Source of the DNA: Euryarchaeota archaeon UBA175
GTDB taxonomy: Archaea > Thermoplasmatota > Poseidoniia > Poseidoniales > Thalassarchaeaceae
Assembly: GCA_002497895.1 (NCBI GenBank)
Contig: DAFD01000044.1
Span: forward strand, 1-19,762
DNA: 19,762 bases
Reading direction: 5' to 3'
Shown here: piece after piece, positions 7,760 through 14,345 of the stretch
Layout: every line of letters starts with the position of its first letter
Position numbering within the stretch: the stretch's first letter is position 1
Position numbers and translations under genes: made by a program
The notes under the pieces: generated by a model
Told to the model about the DNA's origin: nothing
The model's input: only the letters and a program-made list of their open reading frames with translations
Database searches by the model: none

Positions 7760-8695
7760 GTGACCCGAGCCGCGATGGCAGGCCCACTCAAGCGACTAAA
7801 TTCCGCTCTTGGGCGTTGGTGGGACGGTCACAAAGACAACCATTTCCGCATCGTTTCATGGGTTACCATACTCTCGATGGCTGCGACTATCTGGGGTATT
7901 CTATTCCTCTTCATTCTCGATGGTACATCCGATCCTACGAAGGCTGAATGGGTGCCATGGAGTTGGGCTGGATTGTTTTTCGGCGGTTTGATTGCATTCT
8001 GGATGGTCCCCGAATTCTTCGTTTACATGGGTCAAAAGGCGAATCTTGATGAAATTCTGCTGATGGATAATCGGCCCGAGATTCTACGCCGACGCAAGGA
8101 GGCGGAAAACGCAGCTGAAATGCTCGGGCCTGGATATCAGGCGCAACTCGTGCGCCTGTACAATGAGATGGGCATCAAGGTCAGTGCCCGCTTCAGGCAT
8201 ATCCGACCGGCGGGGGGTTCGACAGAGAATGCCCAATCCGGGGTAAGAGATCGCGACTTCGCTGAGCCCTGGGACGAGATGAATGTCGACTCGGAAGTAA
8301 ACGGAGTTCAGTCCTATCTCTCGGCTTGGTGGAATACTGGCGATTCCCGCCTCTCTCGACAATTACCCGGTGCCAAGCTACTGAGGCAGACCGAAGCCAA
8401 CCGCGTAGTGCTTGGACTCAGCGGATTTAGTGCAGCAGCGTTGCTCTACAACATGGTTGCCGGACTCGCCACACAGGGCGGTGGCGCCCGCGAATATACA
8501 GTCGATCTCACACTGATGCTAGCTCGTGACGATTCGATTCATGCCGCTGCACCTCACTTTGACGGCGTGGGGGTTCTACTTGCAACCGCTTCCCTCATTT
8601 TGCTATACCTCACGACGCCAGCCGGCGTCCGTATATCTTCAGGGAGTCGACGCAGCAAATCAGCGAATGATTCCTCGAGTTCCGAGGAGGAATAA
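7760..8695 (+). CDS. Four-helix membrane protein, function unknown
   Basis: I do not recognise this family. The 311-residue protein has an amphipathic N-terminus and two close transmembrane helices (about 31-54 and 66-88, separated by a short Asp/Trp-rich loop). A central hydrophilic domain of about 125 residues is rich in charged helices (EILRRRKEAENAAEML). Two more helices follow (about 218-236 and 268-286), and the cytoplasm-like tail ends in Ser/Glu-rich SSSSEEE. It directly precedes signal peptidase on the same strand: its stop codon lies inside the spacer between that gene's Shine-Dalgarno site and its TTG start, so the two are almost certainly cotranscribed. The downstream protease has a similar acidic SSEEE tail. 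The start could be GTG 7760 or ATG 7775; AGGAG at 7754-7758 is too close to the first and too far from the second, so a leaderless message is possible. Confidence 0.8.
   Translation: MTRAAMAGPLKRLNSALGRWWDGHKDNHFRIVSWVTILSMAATIWGILFLFILDGTSDPTKAEWVPWSWAGLFFGGLIAFWMVPEFFVYMGQKANLDEILLMDNRPEILRRRKEAENAAEMLGPGYQAQLVRLYNEMGIKVSARFRHIRPAGGSTENAQSGVRDRDFAEPWDEMNVDSEVNGVQSYLSAWWNTGDSRLSRQLPGAKLLRQTEANRVVLGLSGFSAAALLYNMVAGLATQGGGAREYTVDLTLMLARDDSIHAAAPHFDGVGVLLATASLILLYLTTPAGVRISSGSRRSKSANDSSSSEEE
8684..8690 (+). promoter_or_regulatory. Strong Shine-Dalgarno site fixing a TTG start
   Basis: GAGGAGG lies seven bases before TTG 8698. There is no ATG or GTG in frame nearby that would keep the N-terminal membrane helix, so this site decides the signal peptidase start. 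The site lies within the last codons of the preceding gene, which fits translational coupling. Confidence 0.75.
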
Positions 8696-8697
8696 GG

Positions 8698-9525
8698 TTG
8701 GACCTTCACGTTCTGAAACGTGAGGCGAGCCTCGCAATCGGATTGGTCATCCTTCTGCTCGGTTCGATGACCATTGCAACAGGATCCTACCCTCCAATGG
8801 TGGTTGTCGAATCAGGTTCGATGATGCATGACAATGAACACGGTTCGGTCGGAGCAATCGACCCCGGCGATCTAGTCCTCGTCATGAGCCCCGACCGCCA
8901 CGATATCATCACCTTTGCAGAGGCCACTGAACCAGGTGGTGAGCACGAGGGTTACGAGACTCACGGAATGCCAGGTGACGTCATCATTTTCCGAAAGAAC
9001 GGTGGCTCTGACACTCCAGTCATTCACCGCGCTTTGCTACAAGCGATTGCTAATCCAAATGGTGGCTGGGATGTGCCTGGAACCGATGTCGTTGGCGCGG
9101 AATCAGGCTTTGTGGAACTCGAATACGATTGCTTTCATGGGAATTCAAATCTGAAAATCGACTTGTCAATTATCACCCACGAGGGATATATCACAACTGG
9201 CGATAATCGATGGAGCAATGGCTGTCAATACGATCAACAATCACTCACCGACGAGAATGGTGAACTGGTTACTGCAATCAAGGACGAGTGGATAATGGGC
9301 GTTGCCTCCCTTGAGATTCCGTGGGTCGGCGCAGTCAAACTCTACGCCAGCGGCACCGCGGGGCAAGTTACCGGCAATACCTGGGGAAATCTCGCGGTTC
9401 TGGTCGCCATCATCATCTCTGCACCGGTCATAATTGAGATGATTACAAACCGATTGAATCCGAAGGATGAGGACGAAGAATCGAATGATGTCGAGGCCTC
9501 TGAGACTTCTTCTGAAGAAGAATGA
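8698..9525 (+). CDS. Signal peptidase I, archaeal/ER (S26B) type
   Basis: Membrane-bound serine protease that removes signal peptides from exported proteins at the outer face of the membrane. The 275-residue protein starts with an N-terminal anchor helix (about 11-28). The catalytic serine follows at S41 in VVVESGSMMHD. The general base position carries histidine (H110 in TPVIHRAL), as in archaeal and eukaryotic Sec11 enzymes, not the bacterial lysine. The conserved acidic box is D169 in TTGDNRWSNG, with a further D179 in YDQ. Between box B and H110 are acidic, His-containing insertions (EATEPGGEHEGYETHG). A second hydrophobic helix at 229-249 and a very acidic tail ending SSEEE complete it. 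TTG start with a strong Shine-Dalgarno site. It is cotranscribed with the preceding unknown membrane protein and converges with the site-2 protease gene across 21 bases. Confidence 0.9.
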   Translation: MDLHVLKREASLAIGLVILLLGSMTIATGSYPPMVVVESGSMMHDNEHGSVGAIDPGDLVLVMSPDRHDIITFAEATEPGGEHEGYETHGMPGDVIIFRKNGGSDTPVIHRALLQAIANPNGGWDVPGTDVVGAESGFVELEYDCFHGNSNLKIDLSIITHEGYITTGDNRWSNGCQYDQQSLTDENGELVTAIKDEWIMGVASLEIPWVGAVKLYASGTAGQVTGNTWGNLAVLVAIIISAPVIIEMITNRLNPKDEDEESNDVEASETSSEEE

Positions 9526-9546
9526 ATTCCATCTTGTCCGCTCTTC

Positions 9547-11061
9547 TCAAGCGACGAGTCGCGGCAGAATAATCGGAATCGCGACGATGAAGAGAATGAA
9601 TAGACTGCTCATCGAACTCAATCGATTCGCAGCGCCCTCGATGCTAATCGGGTCAGCGCCTCGCATTACGAATCGCATAGTCGAGTGCGCTGCATCTCGG
9701 AACATGTGACCACCATCGAAGGGAATCATCGGAATCAGATTGGCGAATCCGAGAATGAAGTTAATCCAGGCCAACCAGAAGAGGAAATCGAAGGTGGCAA
9801 GCATACCGTCTGTGCCTAGGGTGGAGGCAATAGGACCGTCACCAGCGGTCAGCATGGCTCGTTGTTCGAGTGGCATCGTGTGTCCATCGAGAGCAATGGG
9901 AGTGCCCAGCAAAACCAATGGTGTGATCAATAAGCCGAGACTCTTCTGAGTAGGGGTAAATTGGTCATCAAAGACGAACGACCAGCCTTCTACAGCTGCG
10001 GTGTTTGAGCGGAGACCACTGACTCCTACGAATGCATCACCTTGCTCGATTCCAATCTCAGTCAATTGCTCTTCTAACTCAGATTGAACACAGTTTACGT
10101 CCTTATCGCATTGGTCTATGTGGTATTGCCAACGGTCGGTGAAAGTAATCTCGACAATCCGAGTCTCTATTTCACTGTGAGCGGCAGATGAGACTACGGT
10201 AAATTCCGCTGTTTCTCCAGATGAATAAACACCCATCGCATCGGTGAATTCAGTGTAATCGCTTATTCTCTCTTCATCGATGTGAGTGATTGTCTCATAG
10301 GGCATCAATCCAGCATCTTCCGCCCCTGTGTCCTCAATAATCGCCGCGGCATGGACGCCGGGCGTCTTTGCAGCAAATCCTGTGGCAGTCGCAGATAGCA
10401 AAATCAGAACTACGAAAGTCGCAATCAGATTGATCGAAGGTCCAGCCGCATAGAGTCGCAACCTCTCGCGGCGAGGAGCTCGTACCATCTCCTCATATTC
10501 AGGCTCAGCAAAAGCACCCATAGGCAACGGACCAACTAGGAGGAGTCCGAAGGAACGTACCTGCATTCCGTGAGCCCGAGCCTGCAAACCATGACTATAC
10601 TCGTGAATCACTAGAGCGATTACCAGCGCAATCACCGGCCACCAAAATGGTACGAAACTCGTCACTCCTGGTATCAAAAGAAGATCGGAAGCCGGCAACA
10701 CATTCTGTTCTGAGGGGGCTGCCGCAGTCGTCAAAGCAGCAGTGACAATCAATAGGATCACGCCTAGCATGACAATGAAACACATCCAGATTGAGAGTTC
10801 GCCATAAGCCCTCCAAAAGCGGCGAGGGCGAGCCATTTTTTCCAACGCAATCTTGCCTCGACCCGTCCGAACCATCAGGATCATTCCGAGGACCCGCGTC
10901 GCATTCCATCGATCCAAGGTTCCATTCTGCTCTAGGTACAAGAGGCCAAAGTACCACGCGGCGATGATTCCGACGGCCCAGAGAGGAGCAAAACCCCTCA
11001 TCGCAATCCAAGCAAGGATAGCGAGGAAGAGGATTTGGTTCAGGCCCAGCCTTGGCTCCAT
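9547..11061 (-). CDS. Site-2 protease family (M50) intramembrane zinc metalloprotease with PDZ domain
   Basis: Polytopic metalloprotease of about 504 residues expected to cleave membrane-bound regulators or signal-peptide remnants. The zinc motif HEYSH is at 153-157 within a hydrophobic helix (ALVIALVIHEYSHGLQA), and the third ligand motif is in NLIPMIPFDGGHMF (D449 region), the LDG-type motif of the family. A PDZ-like segment lies around 232-292 (VHAAAIIEDTGAEDAGLMPYETITHIDEE, split across the domain), with a further soluble insertion carrying two cysteines (CDKDVNCV). About seven hydrophobic segments are visible, the last at the C-terminus. The frame extends to 11175, but that extension overlaps the divergent small gene and is Arg/Ser rich, so I start at ATG 11061 (MEPRLGLNQ), just before the first membrane helix. 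Confidence 0.9.
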   Translation of the reverse strand: MEPRLGLNQILFLAILAWIAMRGFAPLWAVGIIAAWYFGLLYLEQNGTLDRWNATRVLGMILMVRTGRGKIALEKMARPRRFWRAYGELSIWMCFIVMLGVILLIVTAALTTAAAPSEQNVLPASDLLLIPGVTSFVPFWWPVIALVIALVIHEYSHGLQARAHGMQVRSFGLLLVGPLPMGAFAEPEYEEMVRAPRRERLRLYAAGPSINLIATFVVLILLSATATGFAAKTPGVHAAAIIEDTGAEDAGLMPYETITHIDEERISDYTEFTDAMGVYSSGETAEFTVVSSAAHSEIETRIVEITFTDRWQYHIDQCDKDVNCVQSELEEQLTEIGIEQGDAFVGVSGLRSNTAAVEGWSFVFDDQFTPTQKSLGLLITPLVLLGTPIALDGHTMPLEQRAMLTAGDGPIASTLGTDGMLATFDFLFWLAWINFILGFANLIPMIPFDGGHMFRDAAHSTMRFVMRGADPISIEGAANRLSSMSSLFILFIVAIPIILPRLVA

Positions 11062-11143
11062 GTGACTCGGTCGACGAGGGCTCCACTTGAACTCTCGTGG
11101 CGCGCTGCGCAACTGACTTGACCTACGGCGTATTGGGTGGGTC

Positions 11144-11338
11144 GTGACGGAGGCGGGCGATTTGAGTGAGCGCAAGCGCGCTCGTGAGATCGATAGGTTG
11201 CGTCGTGAGTCAGAAGCTATCGCTCGCCTACTGAAGCGAGCACACCTCGATGGAGTCAGAACTGATATCGAGTCGGCGAAGAATCAACTCGGCGAGGCGG
11301 AAGCAAGACTCGAAACTTCTAGCAAAGACGATGACTGA
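11144..11338 (+). CDS. Small coiled-coil protein (64 residues), function unknown
   Basis: A short, highly charged protein, nearly all predicted alpha helix with heptad-like spacing of Leu, Ile and Ala (SERKRAREIDRLRRESEA, then IESAKNQLGEAEARLE) and an acidic end KDDD. No catalytic motif is seen and I do not recognise the family. The start is GTG 11144, with a GGGTGGG stretch at 11135-11141 close upstream. It is divergent from the site-2 protease gene, sharing about 82 bases of spacer, and its stop is two bases from the stop of the convergent resolvase gene, which leaves no room for anything else. Codon choice resembles its neighbours, supporting a real gene over a chance frame. Confidence 0.6.
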   Translation: MTEAGDLSERKRAREIDRLRRESEAIARLLKRAHLDGVRTDIESAKNQLGEAEARLETSSKDDD

Positions 11339-11340
11339 GT

Positions 11341-11871
11341 TTAGATTGAACGAGCACCGTCTGAACGACTGATGAGTGCGAGGAATCTGTGTAGAGGCAT
11401 TCCATCGTGCCAATTGAGGTAAGGCGTTCCGTTGCGGTTAAGTGGAACGTTTGGTATGCTTCGTGCAAGGCTTCGCAACTTTCCAGTCAAACCTTCGACA
11501 GGGACTTTCATGATTGTCCAACTATCTCCTCTGACACCCTTCAGACGGAATGCATAGAGTGGCAGCAGGCCACATCTTTCTCCAGTTGAGATTAGTGCGA
11601 GATACTGATCCATGGTGCGGCCTGAGAGATAGATTCGATCGGTCTTCGAGGATTTCACCTCGATTGGCATACACATGTCTCCACGCAGCGCGAGAATGTC
11701 TCCAGTACCCTCTGAGCCGCTGCCGGGTGCGCGCACGACGAGGAATGGGCGTTGGCACACCTGCATCGCTCGCGCGCGCTCGACCTCGGTGCACGAGCGC
11801 GTGATGGCTATCACACCCTTACGCTCGCCAGCCAAGACGGAGCGTAACTCGCGCTCGTAGACCCCAGCCAT
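11341..11871 (-). CDS. hjc: Hjc-like archaeal Holliday junction resolvase (PD-(D/E)xK fold)
   Basis: Structure-specific endonuclease that resolves four-way DNA junctions during recombination. The Hjc core is recognisable: YERELRSVL (E7 on helix 1), FLVVRAPGSGSEGTGDILAL (D58) and MPIEVKSSK (E71, K73, the ExK motif), followed by a helix with tyrosine (MDQYLAL). The protein is 176 residues, longer than the usual 120-140. About 25 extra residues sit between helix 1 and the first strand (residues 14-40, with two Cys), and there is an extended C-terminal part (YLNWHDGMPLHRFLALI). The ATG at 11871 is the only sensible start. The gene converges with the small coiled-coil gene and is divergent from the RuvC/YqgF-like gene across 152 bases. 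Because of the insertions a related nuclease is possible, but the core spacing fits Hjc well. Confidence 0.8.
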   Translation of the reverse strand: MAGVYERELRSVLAGERKGVIAITRSCTEVERARAMQVCQRPFLVVRAPGSGSEGTGDILALRGDMCMPIEVKSSKTDRIYLSGRTMDQYLALISTGERCGLLPLYAFRLKGVRGDSWTIMKVPVEGLTGKLRSLARSIPNVPLNRNGTPYLNWHDGMPLHRFLALISRSDGARSI

Positions 11872-12023
11872 GAGGCTAGCCCATTGTCAGGGTTCTTGAC
11901 GACATCGCTTGGTATAGGCTTGGAGTGCATCGTTTCGAGATTTTGCACGGGAATCAGCTCGAAATGGTCGGCGCGAGATTGTAGTCCAAGAGAAAAAGCC
12001 GACGATGTGATTTGTAGACAGCA

Positions 12024-12809
12024 ATGATTGAAGGCGAGGCCCAACATTCGCGCATCGTGCCAGAGGTCGCGGTCCGCACTGATGATTTCCGCCTGGCATA
12101 CAGGCTACTCGGTCGCTTGCGCGATTCTGGTATCGAACATATGCAGATTGACCCCGAGCATCCGGTGCCTAACGGGGTCGACTATTGGATAGGATCGCAC
12201 GCCGAAGTTGGGCGATCCGAGGATGATCGAGGAGTCGGATGTGCGGTAGAAGAAATCGACTCAGTTATCGGCTCGATTGTCAATCGGATGTATGTTGGTG
12301 AGAAAGTACAGCGCATCTGCTTCGGAATCGATCCAGGACCTAGACCCGGCCTTGCTTGGCTTGCTGATGGAAAAGCGGCCGGTTCGATGCAGATGGAATC
12401 GGTCGACGAGACCGTCGATCGAATAATGGAGATTCTACGCGATCTTCGGCCGGCTGAATCTGTGGTTCGGATAGGCGATGGGGCGAGAACAATTTCTTCA
12501 CGCATCGCCAATGTCTGTCTTGCGCGAGGTCTCTCAATCCAATTCGTCGACGAGCGCTCGACCTCACGTGGCTCGCGACACGACCATGTTTCAGCCGCGC
12601 TTACCATCTGCTCTCTCGAAGGGATCCCTGTCACTCAGCGCTTGCAGGTCATCCCAACTGAGGGTGAGGTGCGCGAAATTCAACGGCGCAGTCGGCGCAT
12701 CTCAGAAGGTCGCTTGACTATTCCAGCCAGCCTTGCTCGAGCTGTTGCAGTCGGCCGACTGACTCTCAGTGAAGCGGTCGAATTGCACATCGATTCTCTC
12801 GACCGCTAA
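12024..12809 (+). CDS. Protein with C-terminal RuvC/YqgF-like RNase H fold
   Basis: A 261-residue protein in two parts. Residues 1-95 form a small alpha/beta domain I do not recognise (VPEVAVRTDDFRLAYRLLG; DYWIGS). From about 97 to 200 the order of motifs resembles the RuvC/YqgF branch of the RNase H fold: a strand ending in aspartate followed by a glycine-rich turn and a second strand (CFGIDPGPRPGLAWLADG, D103), a strand-glycine region VVRIGDGAR, FVDERSTS (D176, E177), which closely resembles the VDERLTT signature of YqgF, and a final helix with acid HDHVSAALTI (D187). These would be the metal-binding acids of a nuclease. The tail (210-261) is very Arg rich, consistent with nucleic-acid binding. 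No close family name is claimed. ATG 12024 has no obvious Shine-Dalgarno site. Confidence 0.65.
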   Translation: MIEGEAQHSRIVPEVAVRTDDFRLAYRLLGRLRDSGIEHMQIDPEHPVPNGVDYWIGSHAEVGRSEDDRGVGCAVEEIDSVIGSIVNRMYVGEKVQRICFGIDPGPRPGLAWLADGKAAGSMQMESVDETVDRIMEILRDLRPAESVVRIGDGARTISSRIANVCLARGLSIQFVDERSTSRGSRHDHVSAALTICSLEGIPVTQRLQVIPTEGEVREIQRRSRRISEGRLTIPASLARAVAVGRLTLSEAVELHIDSLDR

Positions 12810-12821
12810 GTCGAGAAGCAA

Positions 12822-13463
12822 TCAGGGGTACTTTCCGCGTCGGAAAGCACGAGTTCGGTCAATCCCAGGGAATCTATCCTCGGACTCGCGATAAACTGTC
12901 TTCATATTGTTGAGGAACTGATTGTCATCGGTAACGATGAGCACCATATCGGTACCAGGATCTTCACCTTCATCCATCCAAGCGAGAACGATTTCCATCG
13001 TCCTTCGAGCGCCTTCCCGGTGAGGGTAAGCAAAGATATCCATACTCACCGGTGACATCACAAGTGTCGTGCGTTCATCGACTGCTTCGATTTGCTCAAA
13101 CATAGCAGCATAGGACTTCTTGAGCAGATCTCGCCTGAAATTATCTTGATTTGGACGTCGACAATCTGGCCCCACCACATGGATGAGGTTGTTGAATGGC
13201 AAATTGAATCCAGGAGTAGTAACAGCTTCCCCGACTCCACATGGCTGCAAATTCTCCTTTCGGCGCTCAACAGCAATACCGTGGCAGAATTCTCTCAGTT
13301 CTGGTCCAGCCTTTTGATGAATTTTCTCATCCAAACCTTCCCTGCCTGCCAATCGGTTGTTGGCGGTAGTCACTAGAACGTCTCCTTCGACACGTAGGAT
13401 GTTACCAAACAGGACGCGAACCTCCCCATACTTGCATTCGCGCACAATGACTGTCTCGGCCAT
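12822..13463 (-). CDS. Macro domain protein (ADP-ribose binding or hydrolysis)
   Basis: Single macro domain, 213 residues, expected to bind ADP-ribose or remove it from proteins or metabolites. Family landmarks: VRVLFGNILRVEGDVLVTTANNRLAG (15-40, with the asparagines of the NAAN-type motif), a variant glycine loop REGLDEKIHQKAGPELREFC (41-60) in place of the usual GGGVAxAI, then GVGEAVTTPGFNLPFNNLIHVVGP (76-99), and a late SPVSMDIFAYPHREGARRTM (137-156) corresponding to the phosphate-binding loop that normally reads PxISTGxxGYP. Both binding loops are thus recognisable but altered, so catalytic hydrolysis is uncertain and plain binding is possible. The ATG is at 13463. It is divergent from the AsnC-domain gene and converges with the RuvC/YqgF-like gene across 12 bases. 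Confidence 0.82.
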   Translation of the reverse strand: MAETVIVRECKYGEVRVLFGNILRVEGDVLVTTANNRLAGREGLDEKIHQKAGPELREFCHGIAVERRKENLQPCGVGEAVTTPGFNLPFNNLIHVVGPDCRRPNQDNFRRDLLKKSYAAMFEQIEAVDERTTLVMSPVSMDIFAYPHREGARRTMEIVLAWMDEGEDPGTDMVLIVTDDNQFLNNMKTVYRESEDRFPGIDRTRAFRRGKYP

Positions 13464-13569
13464 ACGCTTACGAGAGGGGGCCGCCCGCTATCACCCCTTC
13501 GTCGCTCAAATCTTGTTTCGACGCGCCGTCAAAGGGTTCTTCGCCACTTAGCCCCTCCCTGTCGATAAG

Positions 13570-13803
13570 ATGTCTGTTGGATATGTGCTGATTAACGTCG
13601 AACCGGGTTCAGAATTCTCTGTGTTCGAGACGGCCTCGAACCTGCCGTTTGTGGTCGATTCGAATCTCTTGTTCGGCGACCACGATCTCATCCTGAAGAT
13701 AGAGGCCGCTAACATGGGTGAAATCGCTCGATTAGTAGTCGATTCCATCCGTTCAATCGAGGGTGTTCTCAACACCAAGACCCTCGCTTGCGCCGAATTA
13801 TGA
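13570..13803 (+). CDS. Stand-alone Lrp/AsnC ligand-binding (RAM) domain
   Basis: A 77-residue protein with only the effector-binding half of Lrp/AsnC regulators, without a helix-turn-helix. The pattern is the beta-alpha-beta-beta-alpha-beta RAM fold: YVLINVEPGSE, then VFETASNLPFVVDSNLLFGDHDLILKIEA with the FG-H/D turn that in Lrp precedes the third strand, then MGEIARLVVDSIRSIEGVLNTKT and TLACAEL. In archaea such single-domain proteins oligomerise and bind small molecules, or modulate full-length Lrp proteins; which applies here is unknown. The start ATG 13570 has no strong Shine-Dalgarno site (GATAAG upstream). A hairpin with near-perfect arms follows immediately after the stop. Confidence 0.85.
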   Translation: MSVGYVLINVEPGSEFSVFETASNLPFVVDSNLLFGDHDLILKIEAANMGEIARLVVDSIRSIEGVLNTKTLACAEL

Positions 13804-13806
13804 GTA

Positions 13807-13837
13807 AAATTCCCTCTTTCAGAGGGTCTCGGAATTT
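13807..13837 (+). terminator. Inverted repeat after the AsnC-domain gene
   Basis: Starting four bases after the AsnC-domain stop, CCCTCT (13812-13817) pairs perfectly with AGAGGG (13821-13826) across a three-base loop. AAATTCC (13807-13813) can also pair with GGAATTT (13831-13837) as an outer or alternative stem. There is no long T run afterwards, so it may be an RNA-stabilising or processing structure and not a true terminator. Confidence 0.4.
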
Positions 13838-13870
13838 GAGAAAAGGTGCTTACAGCGGCGCAGTGAAGCG

Positions 13871-13877
13871 TTTATCT
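13871..13877 (+). promoter_or_regulatory. Possible TATA box for the MC1 gene
   Basis: TTTATCT lies about 62 bases before ATG 13933 in the gap after the AsnC-domain hairpin. A transcript starting about 25 bases downstream would carry a leader of roughly 35 bases including the Shine-Dalgarno site. This is a weak call on base composition only. Confidence 0.25.
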
Positions 13878-13916
13878 GCCTCAAACTTCATAATCTCTCT
13901 GAGTGGCCCGCCTTGT

Positions 13917-13923
13917 GGAGGTG
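13917..13923 (+). promoter_or_regulatory. Shine-Dalgarno site deciding the MC1 start
   Basis: GGAGGTG, complementary to the 3' end of archaeal 16S rRNA, lies nine bases before ATG 13933. It argues against the upstream GTG at 13903, which would place this site inside the coding region. Confidence 0.7.
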
Positions 13924-13932
13924 GATAATTCA

Positions 13933-14196
13933 ATGTCTGGCAAGAAATACTTCGTTTTGATGGAGGGCGGTAATGATACAGCCCAAGTTTTCGTGAGCAA
14001 GCAGCCCCGTGGCGCAGCTCTGAAGGCGGCTACACGTGGTCACACTGCAATTGAACTGCGCGAGCGCGGTACAAACAAAGTGCATGTATTCGTCGGCTCG
14101 ACCGCAATGGTCGATAAGCCGAAGAATGGACCTGCTTGGCTCCCAGCCAAGATCAAGAAGGCCAACGTGAAGAAGACCGGTATCAAGCACCTCTGA
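13933..14196 (+). CDS. Chromatin protein MC1
   Basis: Small basic DNA-bending chromatin protein, 87 residues (MC1 is normally about 90). The match to methanogen and haloarchaeal MC1 is strong along its length: YFVLMEGGND...VFVSKQPRGAALKAATRG (6-35), ELRERGTNKVHVFVGS (41-56), and VDKPKNGPAWLPAKIKK (60-76), including the tryptophan of PAW at W69 in the DNA-binding arm, ending in a lysine-rich tail VKKTGIKHL. In characterised species MC1 binds duplex DNA as a monomer, bends it sharply and compacts the nucleoid. The loop after RG is shorter than in Methanosarcina (GHTAIELRERG with no KANPD-type insert). ATG 13933 is chosen because of the Shine-Dalgarno site just upstream. It is followed by a hairpin-rich gap and convergent sdhB. 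Confidence 0.93.
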   Translation: MSGKKYFVLMEGGNDTAQVFVSKQPRGAALKAATRGHTAIELRERGTNKVHVFVGSTAMVDKPKNGPAWLPAKIKKANVKKTGIKHL

Positions 14197-14310
14197 ATCT
14201 AATCAGGGTGCGCCGTCTTCGAACGTCTGCGCTGATCCACGTAACCCCACCCGCGATTCCTTCTGCGGATGCGTGGGCGGGGGATATTATCGACGTCTCA
14301 GTTTGTTTCA

Positions 14311-14344
14311 ACTCAGTGGATTCCCACTTGAGTCACTTGAAGTG
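14311..14344. terminator. Tandem hairpins between convergent MC1 and sdhB genes
   Basis: The 149-base gap between two convergent genes ends in two adjacent hairpins. The first (14311-14333) has arms ACTCA-GTGG and CCAC-T-TGAGT with a four-base loop and one bulged base. The second (14334-14344) is the perfect CACTT-G-AAGTG. The second is followed by ATTATTTT on the plus strand, so it could end the MC1 transcript; on the minus strand it lies just beyond the sdhB stop. Farther left (about 14243-14283), C-rich and G-rich runs may form another imperfect stem. Confidence 0.4.
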
Positions 14345-14345
14345 A

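Noticed and set aside
9507..9522. TTCTTC/GAAGAA palindrome at the end of the signal peptidase gene
   Set aside because: It arises from Ser/Glu codons of the acidic tail and has no T run; likely incidental.
11062..11175. 38-residue N-terminal extension of the site-2 protease
   Set aside because: It overlaps the divergent small gene and is low-complexity Arg/Ser; the first membrane helix begins just after ATG 11061.
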